From NCBI RefSeq assembly GCF_040267705.1, contig NZ_CP158374.1:2790001-2854000 (forward strand): a stretch of DNA of 64,000 bases, read 5' to 3'. Under the pieces are notes generated by a model. It saw only the letters and a program-made list of their open reading frames with translations, had not been told where the DNA came from and ran no database searches. The DNA is from Agromyces sp. G08B096. GTDB taxonomy: Bacteria; Actinomycetota; Actinomycetes; Actinomycetales; Microbacteriaceae. Positions 27,795 to 37,407 of this stretch are shown here, piece by piece (position 1 is the stretch's first letter; each line of letters starts with the position of its first letter). The translations under genes were made by a program, and so were the position numbers.

Positions 27795-28580
27795 CTACCA
27801 GGCCGCCCCGTGCGCCAGCGCGATCGTGACGGCGGCATCGACCGGCCCGGCCCAGGGCTCGCCGTGTCCCGGCAGCACCACCCTCGCGTTCGAGCCGCGG
27901 AGCTCGCCGAGCGACGCGGTCGCACGGGCGAGGTCGTGTTGGAAGATCGAGGGCAGCAGCTGCGGGCCCTCGATCGGCGACGTCCGGTGCCGGGTCACGA
28001 GCGCGTCGCCCGCGACGAGCACGCCCGCCTCCTCGAACTCGTAGGTCGCGTGACCGCTGGTATGCCCCGCGATGAGCCGCAGGAGCGGACGCCCCGGCAC
28101 GTCGACCCGACCGTCGCGCATCGGCAGCGCGGTCGCGCTCGGGACGCCGAGCCTCGCCCCACCGCGGAGGAGGGGAAGCATGCCGGCCGCCCAGCGACCG
28201 ACGCCGGGTCGCCAGCTGTTGCGGATCACCTCCGCCGGCCCCGCCTGCTCGACGACCTCCCGGTGCAGGTTCGCGAGCTCGTCGACGGGCGCGTACACGG
28301 GCGTGCCGTACGTGTCGGCGAGCCAGGCGGCGCCGCCGAGGTGGTCGGCGTGGGCGTGGGTGATGAGCACGGCGGTCACGTCGTCGGCGCGGCATCCGAC
28401 CGCTTGAAGGGATGCCTCGAGCACGTCGACCTGTCCCGCGTAGCCGGAGTCGAGCAGGGTGACGCCGCCGGGTCCGACGTGCAGCACCCAGTTGACGTGC
28501 TCGGTCTGCACGAAGTGGACGCGGTCGCCGATGGCGTCGACGCGGAACGCCGGCGGAGCCTCGCGCCCTGCGCCGACCAT
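27795..28580 (-). CDS. MBL-fold metallo-hydrolase
   Basis: Metallo-beta-lactamase-fold protein of 261 residues. The metal motif HAHADH (about 75-80) is complete, with further ligands in GHTSGH, GDALV and the terminal GHGEPW. The family includes lactonases, glyoxalase II and similar hydrolases. No signal peptide. ATG 28580 fits the family start; the ribosome site is weak. Codirectional with the upstream CGNR regulator, 53 bp away. Confidence 0.93.
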   Translation of the reverse strand: MVGAGREAPPAFRVDAIGDRVHFVQTEHVNWVLHVGPGGVTLLDSGYAGQVDVLEASLQAVGCRADDVTAVLITHAHADHLGGAAWLADTYGTPVYAPVDELANLHREVVEQAGPAEVIRNSWRPGVGRWAAGMLPLLRGGARLGVPSATALPMRDGRVDVPGRPLLRLIAGHTSGHATYEFEEAGVLVAGDALVTRHRTSPIEGPQLLPSIFQHDLARATASLGELRGSNARVVLPGHGEPWAGPVDAAVTIALAHGAAW

Positions 28581-28633
28581 GGCCGCCCCCTACCGTCGGT
28601 GCCCGGCGAGCAGCCAGACCCGGTGCTCCGAGG

Positions 28634-29299
28634 CTAACGCGTCGCCGCGACCGCGGGCTCTTCCGGGGTGCCGGCGGCTCGTTCCCCGGCCGCGTCCGTC
28701 TTCCGGCTGCGTGCGTAGTGCTCGCGCACGCGGTTGCGGTTGCCGCAGTCGGAGGCGACGCACCAGCGCCGGTTGTGCCGGGGCGAGGTGTCGAGGAAGA
28801 CCCAGCCGCATTCGGCATCGGAGCACTGCCCGAGCCGGTCGAGGTCGTCGCGAAGCAGCAGGTCGACGGCGGCGAGCGCGATGCGACGTCGCGGCAGCGC
28901 GAGATCGACGGGGAAGCGCCACGCCCACCCGTCGCCGTCGCCGTCGCGCTCAAGCCGGCCGGCGGCGACCGCGTCGGCGTGCTCGCGCACGACGGGCTCG
29001 GTCGGCGCTCCGTCGTAGGCGGCGTCGTAGAGCGCTTCGCGCAGGTCGAGGATGCCTCGGTGCTCGACCGTGGCCCCCTGGGGATCGGCGGCGGCGAGTC
29101 GCTCGAGCGCCCGGATGGTCTCGCGGTCGATCAGGCCCACCTGCGCGGCCCAGCGGAGCACATCCCCGTAGTCGACGAGGTGCTCGATGCGGCGTTCGGC
29201 GCTGAGCCGCCACGACACGGTGTTCACCAGATCGAGCGCGAGGGCGCCCGCGATCTGGGGGTAGGTCTCGCGGGAGACGTGGGCTGCGGCATCCGCCAT
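28634..29299 (-). CDS. CGNR zinc-finger / ABATE-domain transcriptional regulator
   Basis: Regulator of 221 residues. The N-terminal ABATE domain (stress-induced, about 15-130, LDLVNTVSWR) is followed by a CGNR zinc finger: CSDAECGWVFLD, then RRWCVASDCGNRNRVREHY. The zinc finger binds DNA. Divergent from an MFS transporter across 63 bp containing an imperfect palindrome, so it probably controls that transporter and itself. Confidence 0.93.
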   Translation of the reverse strand: MADAAAHVSRETYPQIAGALALDLVNTVSWRLSAERRIEHLVDYGDVLRWAAQVGLIDRETIRALERLAAADPQGATVEHRGILDLREALYDAAYDGAPTEPVVREHADAVAAGRLERDGDGDGWAWRFPVDLALPRRRIALAAVDLLLRDDLDRLGQCSDAECGWVFLDTSPRHNRRWCVASDCGNRNRVREHYARSRKTDAAGERAAGTPEEPAVAATR

Positions 29300-29313
29300 C
29301 TCACCATCCTAAC

Positions 29314-29333
29314 GCGTGAAAGGGGCTTTACGC
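29314..29333. promoter_or_regulatory. Candidate CGNR operator
   Basis: GCGTGAAAGGGGCTTTACGC is an imperfect palindrome (outer GCGT/ACGC, inner AAAG/CTTT) in the gap between the CGNR regulator and the MFS gene. Confidence 0.4.
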
Positions 29334-29362
29334 ATTGGAACGTCTCTGCCATCGTGTAATGC

Positions 29363-30688
29363 ATGTCTGCCGAATCATCCGTTAGCCGATCGTCGCAAGC
29401 CGCACGCTCGTGGCGCCGCGACTTCGGACGCCTGTGGGTGTCGCAGGGCGCCTCGGTCGTCGGCGCCGAGATCGGCGACCTCGCCATTCCGCTCCTCGCG
29501 GTGCTCGTGCTGCACGCCTCCGCGCTCGAGCTCGGCCTCATGAGCCTCGCCCGCTGGCTGCCGTTCCTGCTGCTCGCCCTCCCGCTCGGGGTGCTGGTCG
29601 ACCGCATGCGCCGCCGGCCGCTCATCGTCACCGCGGACTGGGCCCGCGCCCTGCTCTGCGCGGCCATCGCGACCGCGGCACTCACGGGCGTGCTCACCTT
29701 CCCCGCCCTCGTCGCGCTCGTCGCCGTCATCGGCTGCTTCACGGTGCTCTTCGAGGTGTCGTACCAATCCGTCCTCCCGACGGTGGTGCCGGTGCCCGAA
29801 CTCGGCACGGCGAACGCCCGGCTGGGAGCGACCGCGTCGGCCGCCCAGGTCGGCGGGCCCGGGCTCGGGGGCCTGCTCGTGCAGTGGCTGACCGCCCCGG
29901 TCGCACTCGTCGCGACCGCGCTCACCTACGTGGTGTCGGCCGTCGCGGTGCAGCGCATCCGCGCCGTCGAGCTCCCGCCGGGCGCCACGGGCGGCTTCGC
30001 CGCCGAGCTCCGCGAGGGCCTGCGATTCGTCGCCCGAGACCGCTACCTCGTCGCGAACCTCGGGTTCTCGGCCCTGTACAACCCGTTCGCCGAGTGGATC
30101 CTCGTCCTGTTCACGCTGCACGCCGTCCAGTCGCTCGGGCTCGACGCCGCGCAGCTCGGCTTCGTGCTCGCGACCGGCGCGGTCGGCGCCCTCGTCGGCT
30201 CGGTGCTCGCCGGCCGAGCGGTCCGCCGGTTCGGCGCGGGCCGGCCGCTGCTCTGGTGCGCGATCGTCGAGTGCGTCGTGCTGCTGGCGCTGCCGCTGGC
30301 GGATGCCTCGTGGGGCGTCGCCGCCGTCATGGCGACGGTCTCGGTGGCGTTCGCCCTGAACGGCGCGGGAACGGCGATGTCGAGCGTCATCCTCATCACG
30401 ATCCGGCAGCTGCGCACCCCCGACCGCCTGCTCGGACGCGTGAACGCCAGCATGCGCTGGGTGTCGTACGGCACCATCGCGCTCGGTGCCGCGGCCGGCG
30501 GGGTCGTCGGCGAGCTGCTCGGCACCCGGCTCGGGCTGCTCATCGGCGCCCTGCTCTGCCTCGCCACCGTCGTGTGGGTCGCGCTCTCACCGCTTCCCCG
30601 CATCGGCGACCCCACCGCCCTCGCGATCCCCGAGCGCCGAGAGCCGCTCGGCCCCGAGCCGTCGGAACCCGCCGCCCGCCCCGCCTGA
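29363..30688 (+). CDS. MFS transporter (drug-efflux-like)
   Basis: Major facilitator protein of 441 residues with about twelve helices. The loop after helix 2 is GVLVDRMRRRPLI, the typical MFS motif A. Its relatives are exporters of macrolides or other hydrophobic compounds (TMEM175/enterobactin-exporter-like group), but substrate cannot be inferred. Divergent from the CGNR regulator. Confidence 0.92.
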   Translation: MSAESSVSRSSQAARSWRRDFGRLWVSQGASVVGAEIGDLAIPLLAVLVLHASALELGLMSLARWLPFLLLALPLGVLVDRMRRRPLIVTADWARALLCAAIATAALTGVLTFPALVALVAVIGCFTVLFEVSYQSVLPTVVPVPELGTANARLGATASAAQVGGPGLGGLLVQWLTAPVALVATALTYVVSAVAVQRIRAVELPPGATGGFAAELREGLRFVARDRYLVANLGFSALYNPFAEWILVLFTLHAVQSLGLDAAQLGFVLATGAVGALVGSVLAGRAVRRFGAGRPLLWCAIVECVVLLALPLADASWGVAAVMATVSVAFALNGAGTAMSSVILITIRQLRTPDRLLGRVNASMRWVSYGTIALGAAAGGVVGELLGTRLGLLIGALLCLATVVWVALSPLPRIGDPTALAIPERREPLGPEPSEPAARPA

Positions 30689-30760
30689 GCCCGGCGGGAC
30701 GGCCGGGTCACTCGGACGAGCGCGGCCACGCCAGCCGCCGCGCCCGCCCGGCGGGCCGGA

Positions 30761-33418
30761 TCAGCGCTCGGCGCCGGCCCCACGTCGGCGCGACAGGACG
30801 AGGAGGCCCGCACCGGCCGCGACGATGACCGCCGCGAGCGGCAGCAGCGCGAGGAGGCCGTCGTCGACGCCGGTGTCCGCGAGTCCGGGGACGGCCGAAC
30901 CGCCCGCGCCCGCCGTGCCGGAGCCCGAGCCACCGGCACCAGGGCCGCCCGCACCGGGCCCGCCCGTGCCGGGCTCACCCGGCACGGTCGCCGGCACCCC
31001 GGGCAGCGTGCCCGCGCGAAGTGCCGCCGGCTGCTCGCCGTCCGCGAACCACCACACCGGGCGCACCGTCGCGACCTCGGCCGCGGCGGCGACTCCGCCG
31101 GCGGCCTCGGCGGTGACGGATGCCTCGGCCGAGGCATCCGCTCGAGCGAACGCAGCCTCGCCGGCAGCAGCAGCAGCAGTCGCCGCCTGCCCGGCACCGG
31201 GCGCCACGCTCAGCGACGCGGGCGCGGTTGCGAAGCCCTCGTTGTTGAGGTTCGGCATGCCCGCCGGACGGGCGACGTGCACGATGCCGGGCTCGGCGCC
31301 GGTGAGCTCGATCTGCGCCGCGAGCCCCTCGCAGCCGTTGTCGCACACGGCCCAGAGGCGGTCGAGCACGGTGTCGTAGTCGAGGGCCATGACGCCGCCG
31401 AGGCCGGGGTCGATGGTCGCGACCTGGGCGACCGAGCCGTCGGTGCCGAGTGCGTAGGCGTAGACGAAGCCGTTGTCCTCGACCGCGACGAAGAAGAGGC
31501 CGTCGCCGTGGCCCGGGTAGTCGGCCGGGTTGTAGCCGGCGCCCGAGTTCTGGTCGACGAGGAGACCGGCGAGCGCGTCATCCGCCACCCATTCGACGGC
31601 CTCGATGCCGGTGTTCGCGGCGACCTGTGGCAGGGATGCGGTGAGGTCCCACTCCTGCGACGCGACCACGTCGGGGCCGGGCGCGTCGGGGTCGACGCGG
31701 AGCACGACGTTCTGGTTCACGCCCTTGTTCGAGTTGTCGCGCTCGGACGCGAGGTAGACGCGGCCGTCGCCGTCGACGGTGACGCCCTCGGCGTCGGGGC
31801 CGGCGGCATCCGGGTTCGCGGCGTCGCGCTGGAAGCGGGCGCGCTTGCCGTGCTCCCAGCCGTCGGCGAACGACACGGCGCCGGACGCGTCGGCGCGAAG
31901 CTTCCAGAACGTGCCGGTGCCGTTGTCGACGGCCCAGAGCACGACGCCGTCGGCGGTCTGCTGGGTGTCGAGGCCCGACGAGTCCTCGAGGAACATGGGC
32001 TGCTCGTCGATCACGGTCACCTCGGCCGATCCGGGCCAGACCAGGCCGGCGCCGGGGCCGCCCGGCTCGCCGGGACCGCCGGGCCCGCCGCCGCCGTCGC
32101 AGTTCGACGCGCCCTTCGTGGCGGCCTGCGAGTCGGCGAAGTCGCCGGTACCGTCGGGGCACCGCGCGAGCGTCACGGGGGCGTGGTCGGGGCCCCAGGT
32201 GTGCTCGGCCACGGCGAGTCCGTCGGCGTTGCGGATGGTCGCGGTGTCCGCTCCGCCGAGCCCGAAGGTGAAGTGCTGGCCGCCGTCGAAGACGAAGAAC
32301 GCGCCGGGCGCGAGCACGGTGCCGGCCGCGACGGGCGTGACGTCGGCGGCGTGGCCGATCGGGTCGGAGTCCATGAGCGTCCACCCCGAGAGGTCGACGG
32401 GCGTCGTGCCGGTGTTCACGACCTCGACCCAGTCGGTGGCGTCGCCGTTCGACTCGATCTCGTTGATCGCGATGCTCGGCAGCACGCAATCGTTGACCGC
32501 GCCGGGCGTGACCCGGGCGAGGCCGAAGCTGCCGGTCGCGTCGGGGCAGCGCGCCCAGCTGGCGGCCGCCTCGTTCCCGTCGATCGCGGGGTGCGCGCTC
32601 CAGGCGTGCCGGTCGAGCAGCGTGCCGGCCGGGTCGAGCAGGCGGATCTCGTCCGCGCCGCCGATGCCGATCGCGGCCTGGAACGGCTGGGCCGCGCCGT
32701 TCACGTCGGCACCCACCGTGGATGCCTCGACCACGAGGCGCTCGCCCGCGTCGATGGTCGTCCCGGGGGCGAAGAACCAGCGGTGGTCGTCGGAGTCGTC
32801 GCGCAGCTCGTACCCCGAGAGGTCGAACGCCGCGTCGCCGGGGTTGATCAGCTCGACCCAGTCGGCAGGGCCGGAGTCGATCTCGTTCAGCACCACGCTG
32901 CCGGGCGCGGCGGGCTCGTCGCAGACGTTCGGCGCGCCGAGAGTGACCGCGGTGGCGTGCGCCCACTCGCCGCCGTCGGCGCAGCGCGACCAGTCGCTCG
33001 TGGGCGAGTCGCCGGTATAGGCGTAGGAGTCGACGACCTGGCCTGCAGCGTCGAACAGCACGACCTCGTCGCCCTTGCCGAGCCCGAACGGGAAGCCGAG
33101 CGGCGTGGCGTCCTTCGCGAGCACGAGATACGCGCCCGGCTCGATGGTGGTGCCGCCAGGAATCGTGCCGGTCTCCGTGCGCTTGTCGTCCTGCACCGTC
33201 CAGCCCGAGACGTCCACGGCGGTGCCGGACGAGTTGTACAGCTCGATCGCGTCAGCGGGCGTGCCGTCGTACCAGATCTCGTTGACGACGACGCCGGGCT
33301 CGGCGGCGACGGCCGGGGCGGCGGTCCCGGTGCTTGCGGCGATCGCGAGACCGGATGCGGCGACGGCGGCCGCCGCGAGCATCGCGGACGCGCGGCGGAG
33401 TGGACGGGGCATCGACAT
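30761..33418 (-). CDS. Surface-anchored protein with three lamin-tail domains and an esterase-like region
   Basis: Secreted protein of 885 residues. A signal peptide (about 1-40) is followed by three lamin-tail domains (about 42-165, 172-310, 318-440), each beginning with the NEI motif and containing a VDLSGW-like core. A Gly/Pro linker then leads to a beta-rich esterase-like/phytase-like propeller (about 465-770). The C-terminus carries a GPGAGG linker, LADTG (846-850), a hydrophobic helix and RRR, a class E sortase signal. ATG 33418 follows AGGAGC. It may bind extracellular DNA or glycans (inference). Confidence 0.9.
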   Translation of the reverse strand: MSMPRPLRRASAMLAAAAVAASGLAIAASTGTAAPAVAAEPGVVVNEIWYDGTPADAIELYNSSGTAVDVSGWTVQDDKRTETGTIPGGTTIEPGAYLVLAKDATPLGFPFGLGKGDEVVLFDAAGQVVDSYAYTGDSPTSDWSRCADGGEWAHATAVTLGAPNVCDEPAAPGSVVLNEIDSGPADWVELINPGDAAFDLSGYELRDDSDDHRWFFAPGTTIDAGERLVVEASTVGADVNGAAQPFQAAIGIGGADEIRLLDPAGTLLDRHAWSAHPAIDGNEAAASWARCPDATGSFGLARVTPGAVNDCVLPSIAINEIESNGDATDWVEVVNTGTTPVDLSGWTLMDSDPIGHAADVTPVAAGTVLAPGAFFVFDGGQHFTFGLGGADTATIRNADGLAVAEHTWGPDHAPVTLARCPDGTGDFADSQAATKGASNCDGGGGPGGPGEPGGPGAGLVWPGSAEVTVIDEQPMFLEDSSGLDTQQTADGVVLWAVDNGTGTFWKLRADASGAVSFADGWEHGKRARFQRDAANPDAAGPDAEGVTVDGDGRVYLASERDNSNKGVNQNVVLRVDPDAPGPDVVASQEWDLTASLPQVAANTGIEAVEWVADDALAGLLVDQNSGAGYNPADYPGHGDGLFFVAVEDNGFVYAYALGTDGSVAQVATIDPGLGGVMALDYDTVLDRLWAVCDNGCEGLAAQIELTGAEPGIVHVARPAGMPNLNNEGFATAPASLSVAPGAGQAATAAAAAGEAAFARADASAEASVTAEAAGGVAAAAEVATVRPVWWFADGEQPAALRAGTLPGVPATVPGEPGTGGPGAGGPGAGGSGSGTAGAGGSAVPGLADTGVDDGLLALLPLAAVIVAAGAGLLVLSRRRGAGAER

Positions 33419-33606
33419 GCGGGCGCTCCTGACGGGCGGGAATGGGGGCCCTCGTACTCGACCGCGCCCGCGTGTCGCGCACGGGTCGCGTCGGTGAACG
33501 ACGGGTGACCGTCAGCTGGCCGGATGCCTCGCCCCGGGGCATCCCGCACCACGAACGGATGCCCCGCCCCGCGGCATCCCGCACCCACCCAACGTCGCCG
33601 TCGCCG

Positions 33607-34842
33607 TCACGCGACCGGCGTGCCGCCCGCCGAGTCGCTGGGCACCGCCTCGGGGTCGCGGAGCGCGCCCGACCGCTCTCGTCGTCGCCGGCCCGGCCTC
33701 CGGCGCACGTCGAGCGACGGGTCGGGGTGGTCCCAGACCTTCACGATCGCCCAGCCGACGGCGGTGATCGGCACGGCGAGCACTGCCCCGATGATGCCGC
33801 CGAGGATCGTGCCGGCGGTGAGGGCCACGAGGATGACGAGCGGGTGCAGCTTCAGCGACTGCGCCATGACGACCGGCTGCAGCAGGTCGCCCTCGAGCTG
33901 GTTGACGGCGATGACGATCGCCACGACGATGAGCGCGACGATCGGCCCGTTCGCGACGAGCGCGACGAGCGCCGCGAGGATGCCCGCGACCGTGGCGCCC
34001 ACCAGCGGGATGAACGCGCCGAGGAAGACGATGACGGCGAGCGGCAGCGCCAGTGGCACCTGCAGCACCGCGAGGCCGATGCCGATCGCGGCGGCGTCGA
34101 CGAACGCGACGACGGCCGTGCCCCGCACGTACCCGCCGAGCACCTTCACGCTCGTGACCCCGATACGGCGGCCGCGCTCGAGACGCTCGCCCTGGAACGG
34201 GCGCAGGAAGAACTCCCAGATGCGGTCGCCGTCCTTCAGGAGGAAGAACAGCACCACGACCACGAGCAGCGCCCCCGTCACCACCTCGGCCGCCGCCGAG
34301 ACGCCGGCGAGCGCGCCCGTGCCGAACTCCGCGCTCGTGACGAAGTCGACGATCGCGTCACGGGCGTCGTCGATCTGCGCCTGGTCGATCGGGATGGGCA
34401 GCGTCTCGGCCCAGCCGAGCAGGTCGTCGAAGCCCTCGCTCGCGGAGAGGACGAGCTCGTCCCACTGGTTGCGGACCGCGAACACGATGCCGGTGACCAC
34501 CGCGCCGAGCACGATGAGGCTCCCGAGGAGGGTCACCCAGGTGGCGAGCATCGCCGGCCAGCCATGGCGGCGGAGCCAGGCGACGAGGGGCGCCGCGGCG
34601 GCCGCGAGGATGATCGCGATGAGGACCGGGATGACGACGAGCTTGACCTGCACGAGCCCCCAGACGGTGAGCCCGGCGAGGGCGAGCACCATGAGGATCT
34701 GCAGGCTCCGCGTCGCCCAGCGGCCGAGCCGGTCGTTCCAGATCGACCCGAGCGCGGAGCCGGGCGGCGAACCGGCTCCCCCGGGGTCGGTGATGGCGAC
34801 GGGGTCCGGCGACGGACTGGACTTCCTGCGACCGAACAGCAT
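33607..34842 (-). CDS. AI-2E-family (PerM) permease
   Basis: Protein of 411 residues with about eight membrane helices. The family hallmarks are the helix pair around LVAWLRRHGWP and the segment IPLVGATVAGILAALVAL followed by QLEGDLLQPVVMAQS. Members transport AI-2-like compounds or exchange sodium and protons; the actual substrate is unknown. The N-terminal and C-terminal tails are Pro/Arg rich. Confidence 0.93.
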   Translation of the reverse strand: MLFGRRKSSPSPDPVAITDPGGAGSPPGSALGSIWNDRLGRWATRSLQILMVLALAGLTVWGLVQVKLVVIPVLIAIILAAAAAPLVAWLRRHGWPAMLATWVTLLGSLIVLGAVVTGIVFAVRNQWDELVLSASEGFDDLLGWAETLPIPIDQAQIDDARDAIVDFVTSAEFGTGALAGVSAAAEVVTGALLVVVVLFFLLKDGDRIWEFFLRPFQGERLERGRRIGVTSVKVLGGYVRGTAVVAFVDAAAIGIGLAVLQVPLALPLAVIVFLGAFIPLVGATVAGILAALVALVANGPIVALIVVAIVIAVNQLEGDLLQPVVMAQSLKLHPLVILVALTAGTILGGIIGAVLAVPITAVGWAIVKVWDHPDPSLDVRRRPGRRRRERSGALRDPEAVPSDSAGGTPVA

Positions 34843-34929
34843 GGTTCGACGCTAGGCGGCGTTCGACGCCCGGATCAGGGCCTTGACAGGTTCACGCGGC
34901 GGCGGGGCGGCACGGCGCCGCGGGAAGCG

Positions 34930-35562
34930 TCACTCCCCTGCGCTGCCCCAGGCGAACCCGTCGGGGTCGGTGAACGCGCCGCCGTCGGAGTTCAGCCGGA
35001 TCCGGTGCGCACCGCTGCCCTCGGCGGGGACGCCCGCAGCCTTGGCGAGCGCACGCCGCTTGTAGAGGCCGAGGCCGATGGGGCTGTCGCCGGTGGCGAA
35101 GTCGACGTAGCTGCCGAAGCTCTTGCCCACGGTCAGGCCGTGGTCGACGTAGAACTTCTTGCTCGCGGAGACATCCTCGGCGCCCAGCAGGACGACGATG
35201 TGGTCGATGTCGCGCGTGACAGGGCCGGTGTCCTTCTTCTGCGACGTCGCGATCTGCCAGATCGTGCCGTCGGGCGCCTGCACGACGCCGCCGATGCCCC
35301 AGAGGGACTTCTCGACGTGCTTGATCACGGTGGCGCCCGCGGCGACCGCGGAGTCGAACAGGGATCGGACGGTGCCGGGCTGCGAGACGACGAGCGAGAC
35401 CGTGAATCCGCGGAAGCCGCTCGTCTCGGCATCCGACTTCACGGTGCGGACCTGCGTGGTGAGCCCGAACGCGTCGGCGTAGAACCGGGTGGCCGCCTCG
35501 GGGTCGGCGACCTCGAGGGTGATGGAGTCGATGGCGCTGATGGTGGCGTGTGTCGTGTTCAT
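34930..35562 (-). CDS. VOC (glyoxalase/bleomycin-resistance) family protein
   Basis: Protein of 210 residues with two vicinal-oxygen-chelate modules: about 8-90 (IDSITLEVADPEAATRFYADAFGL ... APDGTIWQIA) and 100-210 (IDHIVVLLGAEDVSASKKFY ... DPDGFAWGSAGE). It resembles a glyoxalase-like dioxygenase of unknown substrate. ATG 35562 starts just before the first strand; the upstream ribosome site is weak. Confidence 0.9.
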   Translation of the reverse strand: MNTTHATISAIDSITLEVADPEAATRFYADAFGLTTQVRTVKSDAETSGFRGFTVSLVVSQPGTVRSLFDSAVAAGATVIKHVEKSLWGIGGVVQAPDGTIWQIATSQKKDTGPVTRDIDHIVVLLGAEDVSASKKFYVDHGLTVGKSFGSYVDFATGDSPIGLGLYKRRALAKAAGVPAEGSGAHRIRLNSDGGAFTDPDGFAWGSAGE

Positions 35563-35720
35563 ATCGCCGACGGTACGCGCGGGCCCACGGGCCGGGCTTC
35601 TCGATTCCTGCTCGATCGCGCTGGGTCTTCCCACTCGCCCCGGCCGCATGATCCCCGTCCGCGCGTGACCACGATTCGCCCACCTCGACCCCGGATGACC
35701 CCGGTGCTACCGTCGGCCCC

Positions 35721-36137
35721 ATGGCCGACGCATCCCACGTTCAGCGCTTCGCGATCGACGCGGTGACGGCCTTGCGGCTCGTACGCGACGAGCCGGGCAT
35801 CGGTGCACGGCGGGCGCTCGTCGGTCCGGCGATCCTCCGCAGCCACGTGCTGTCGATGCTGTACCGCGAGGTGCGCGCCGGGTCGCTCGACGAGCGGGCG
35901 GCCCAGGCGCAGCTCACCGCGCTCGCGGGCCTGAAGATCCGGCTGCTGGGCGATCGGGTGTCGCGGGCGGTCGCTTGGCGTCTCGCGACGCAGCTCGACT
36001 GGGATGACACGGAGCTCGCCGAGTACCTCGCCGTCGCCAGTCTCCAGGCCGACGTCCTGGTGGCGGGCGACCCGAGCATCGCTCGGGCCGCCCCAGGGAT
36101 CGTGCCCGTCGCGGGCTACGACGACCTCGTCCGCTGA
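35721..36137 (+). CDS. PIN-domain-like protein, orphan
   Basis: Protein of 138 residues with PIN-nuclease features: an early Asp in FAIDAVTALRL, a mid-protein DDTELAEYLAVASLQADVLVAGDPSIAR where the acidic residues of the metal site would lie, and the closing VPVAGYDDL. Type II toxins such as VapC have this layout, but no antitoxin gene is adjacent. Its 3' end overlaps the convergent exporter gene by 22 bp. The PIN assignment is by pattern only. Confidence 0.65.
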   Translation: MADASHVQRFAIDAVTALRLVRDEPGIGARRALVGPAILRSHVLSMLYREVRAGSLDERAAQAQLTALAGLKIRLLGDRVSRAVAWRLATQLDWDDTELAEYLAVASLQADVLVAGDPSIARAAPGIVPVAGYDDLVR

Positions 36138-37297
36138 CCCGTCAGCAGCCCTACACCGAGCGCGAGCACGAGCGCGACCGCGGTCGCCGACGCCGCGACC
36201 CAGACGGGGCCGAGGTCGCCGACCGCCGTGGTGAGGGTCGCCGCGGCGATGACCGGTCCGACGGCTGCTCCCATGTTCAGCGCCGCCGTGGCATACGACC
36301 CGCCCATGGTCGGCGCGCCGGTCGCGGCATAGAGCACCCGCGTGATCAGCGTGCTTCCGACGGCGAAGCCCAAGACGCCCTGCACGAGAACGAGGCCGAG
36401 CAGCGCGACGGGCCGATCGGCGTACAGCGCCATGGCGACCCATCCGAGGAGCAGCAGGACCCCGCCCGCGGTGATGACGACGCGGGGGTTCCGGTCGGAC
36501 ACTCGCCCGGCGACGGTCACGCCGATGAACGATCCGACGCCGAACAGCACGAGCGCGAGCGCCACCCACCATTCGGCGAGGCCCGCGACGTCGGTGACGA
36601 TGGGCCCGAGGAAGGTGAGCATCGCGAACGTGCCGGTGTTGACGAGCGCGGCCAGCGCCATCGTCAGTAGGAGCCGGGGTGTGGCGAGCTGAGCGAGCTC
36701 GGTTCGGAGCGACGGCGCCTCCGCGGATTCGGCTGAGGCGCGTGGGGCACGCGGATCGGCGGGGATCCCCGTGGCGATGCCGACCGCGGCGGGAACGCAG
36801 AGGAGGGCGATCGTCCAGAACGTCGCCTGCCACCCGAGGACGGCGCCGAGGAGCGCGCCGCCCGGGACGCCGGCGACGGTCGCGACGGTGGTGCCGGACA
36901 GCAGCACCGCGACGGCGCGACCCTTCTGGTCTGCGGCGACGAGCCGGGTTGCGGTGCTGAGCGCCACGGCCAGGAAGCCCGCGTTCGCGAACGCGGCGAC
37001 CACCCTCGTCGCGAAGAGGATCGCGAAGTCGAGGGTGACCGCGCCCACCACGTGCGCGAGCGCGAACAGCACGACGCAGCCGAGCAGGGTGCCCCGCGCC
37101 GGCACCCGCCTGGTGAGCGCGGCCATCGTGGGAGCGCCGACGACCATGCCGACGGCGAAGGCCGAGGTCAGGAGGCCGGCGGTTCCCACGGAGACGCCGA
37201 GACTGGTGGCGATGTCTTGCACCAGCCCGGCGAGCATGAATTCAGAGGTGCCCATGGCGAAGACCGCCAGGGCGAGCAGAGAGAGAGCGAATGGCAT
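36116..37297 (-). CDS. Cmx/CmrA-type MFS exporter (chloramphenicol-like drugs)
   Basis: Twelve-helix MFS exporter of 393 residues. MPFALSLLALAVFAMGTSEFMLAGLV is essentially the start of Cmx/CmrA proteins, and GFLAVALSTATRLVAADQKGRA plus VGSTLITRVLYAATGAPTMGGSYATAA are the family's other conserved blocks. Family members export chloramphenicol or related compounds. ATG 37297 follows GGAG. The 176-bp leader holds an upstream reading frame and hairpins, which suggests attenuation-type induction as described for cmr of Rhodococcus fascians. Confidence 0.9.
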   Translation of the reverse strand: MPFALSLLALAVFAMGTSEFMLAGLVQDIATSLGVSVGTAGLLTSAFAVGMVVGAPTMAALTRRVPARGTLLGCVVLFALAHVVGAVTLDFAILFATRVVAAFANAGFLAVALSTATRLVAADQKGRAVAVLLSGTTVATVAGVPGGALLGAVLGWQATFWTIALLCVPAAVGIATGIPADPRAPRASAESAEAPSLRTELAQLATPRLLLTMALAALVNTGTFAMLTFLGPIVTDVAGLAEWWVALALVLFGVGSFIGVTVAGRVSDRNPRVVITAGGVLLLLGWVAMALYADRPVALLGLVLVQGVLGFAVGSTLITRVLYAATGAPTMGGSYATAALNMGAAVGPVIAAATLTTAVGDLGPVWVAASATAVALVLALGVGLLTGQRTRSS

Positions 37298-37364
37298 CGA
37301 AGACTCCGAGGCGAGAGAACGAACAGGAAGCGTCTCGTCACCACGGTCAGCGCCCGGCGGCGCC

Positions 37365-37380
37365 CGCAGGACCTCCTGCG
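37365..37380 (-). promoter_or_regulatory. Hairpin hiding an AGGAGG in the exporter leader
   Basis: CGCAGGA and TCCTGCG pair perfectly around GG, so AGGAGG would be in the stem. It lies 68 nt before the exporter ATG. A second stem (GGGGGCT 37419-37425 with AGCCCCC 37441-37447) lies inside the upstream reading frame. Confidence 0.4.
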
Positions 37381-37407
37381 CAGACAGGCGGAGGCGGGGT
37401 CAGGAAC

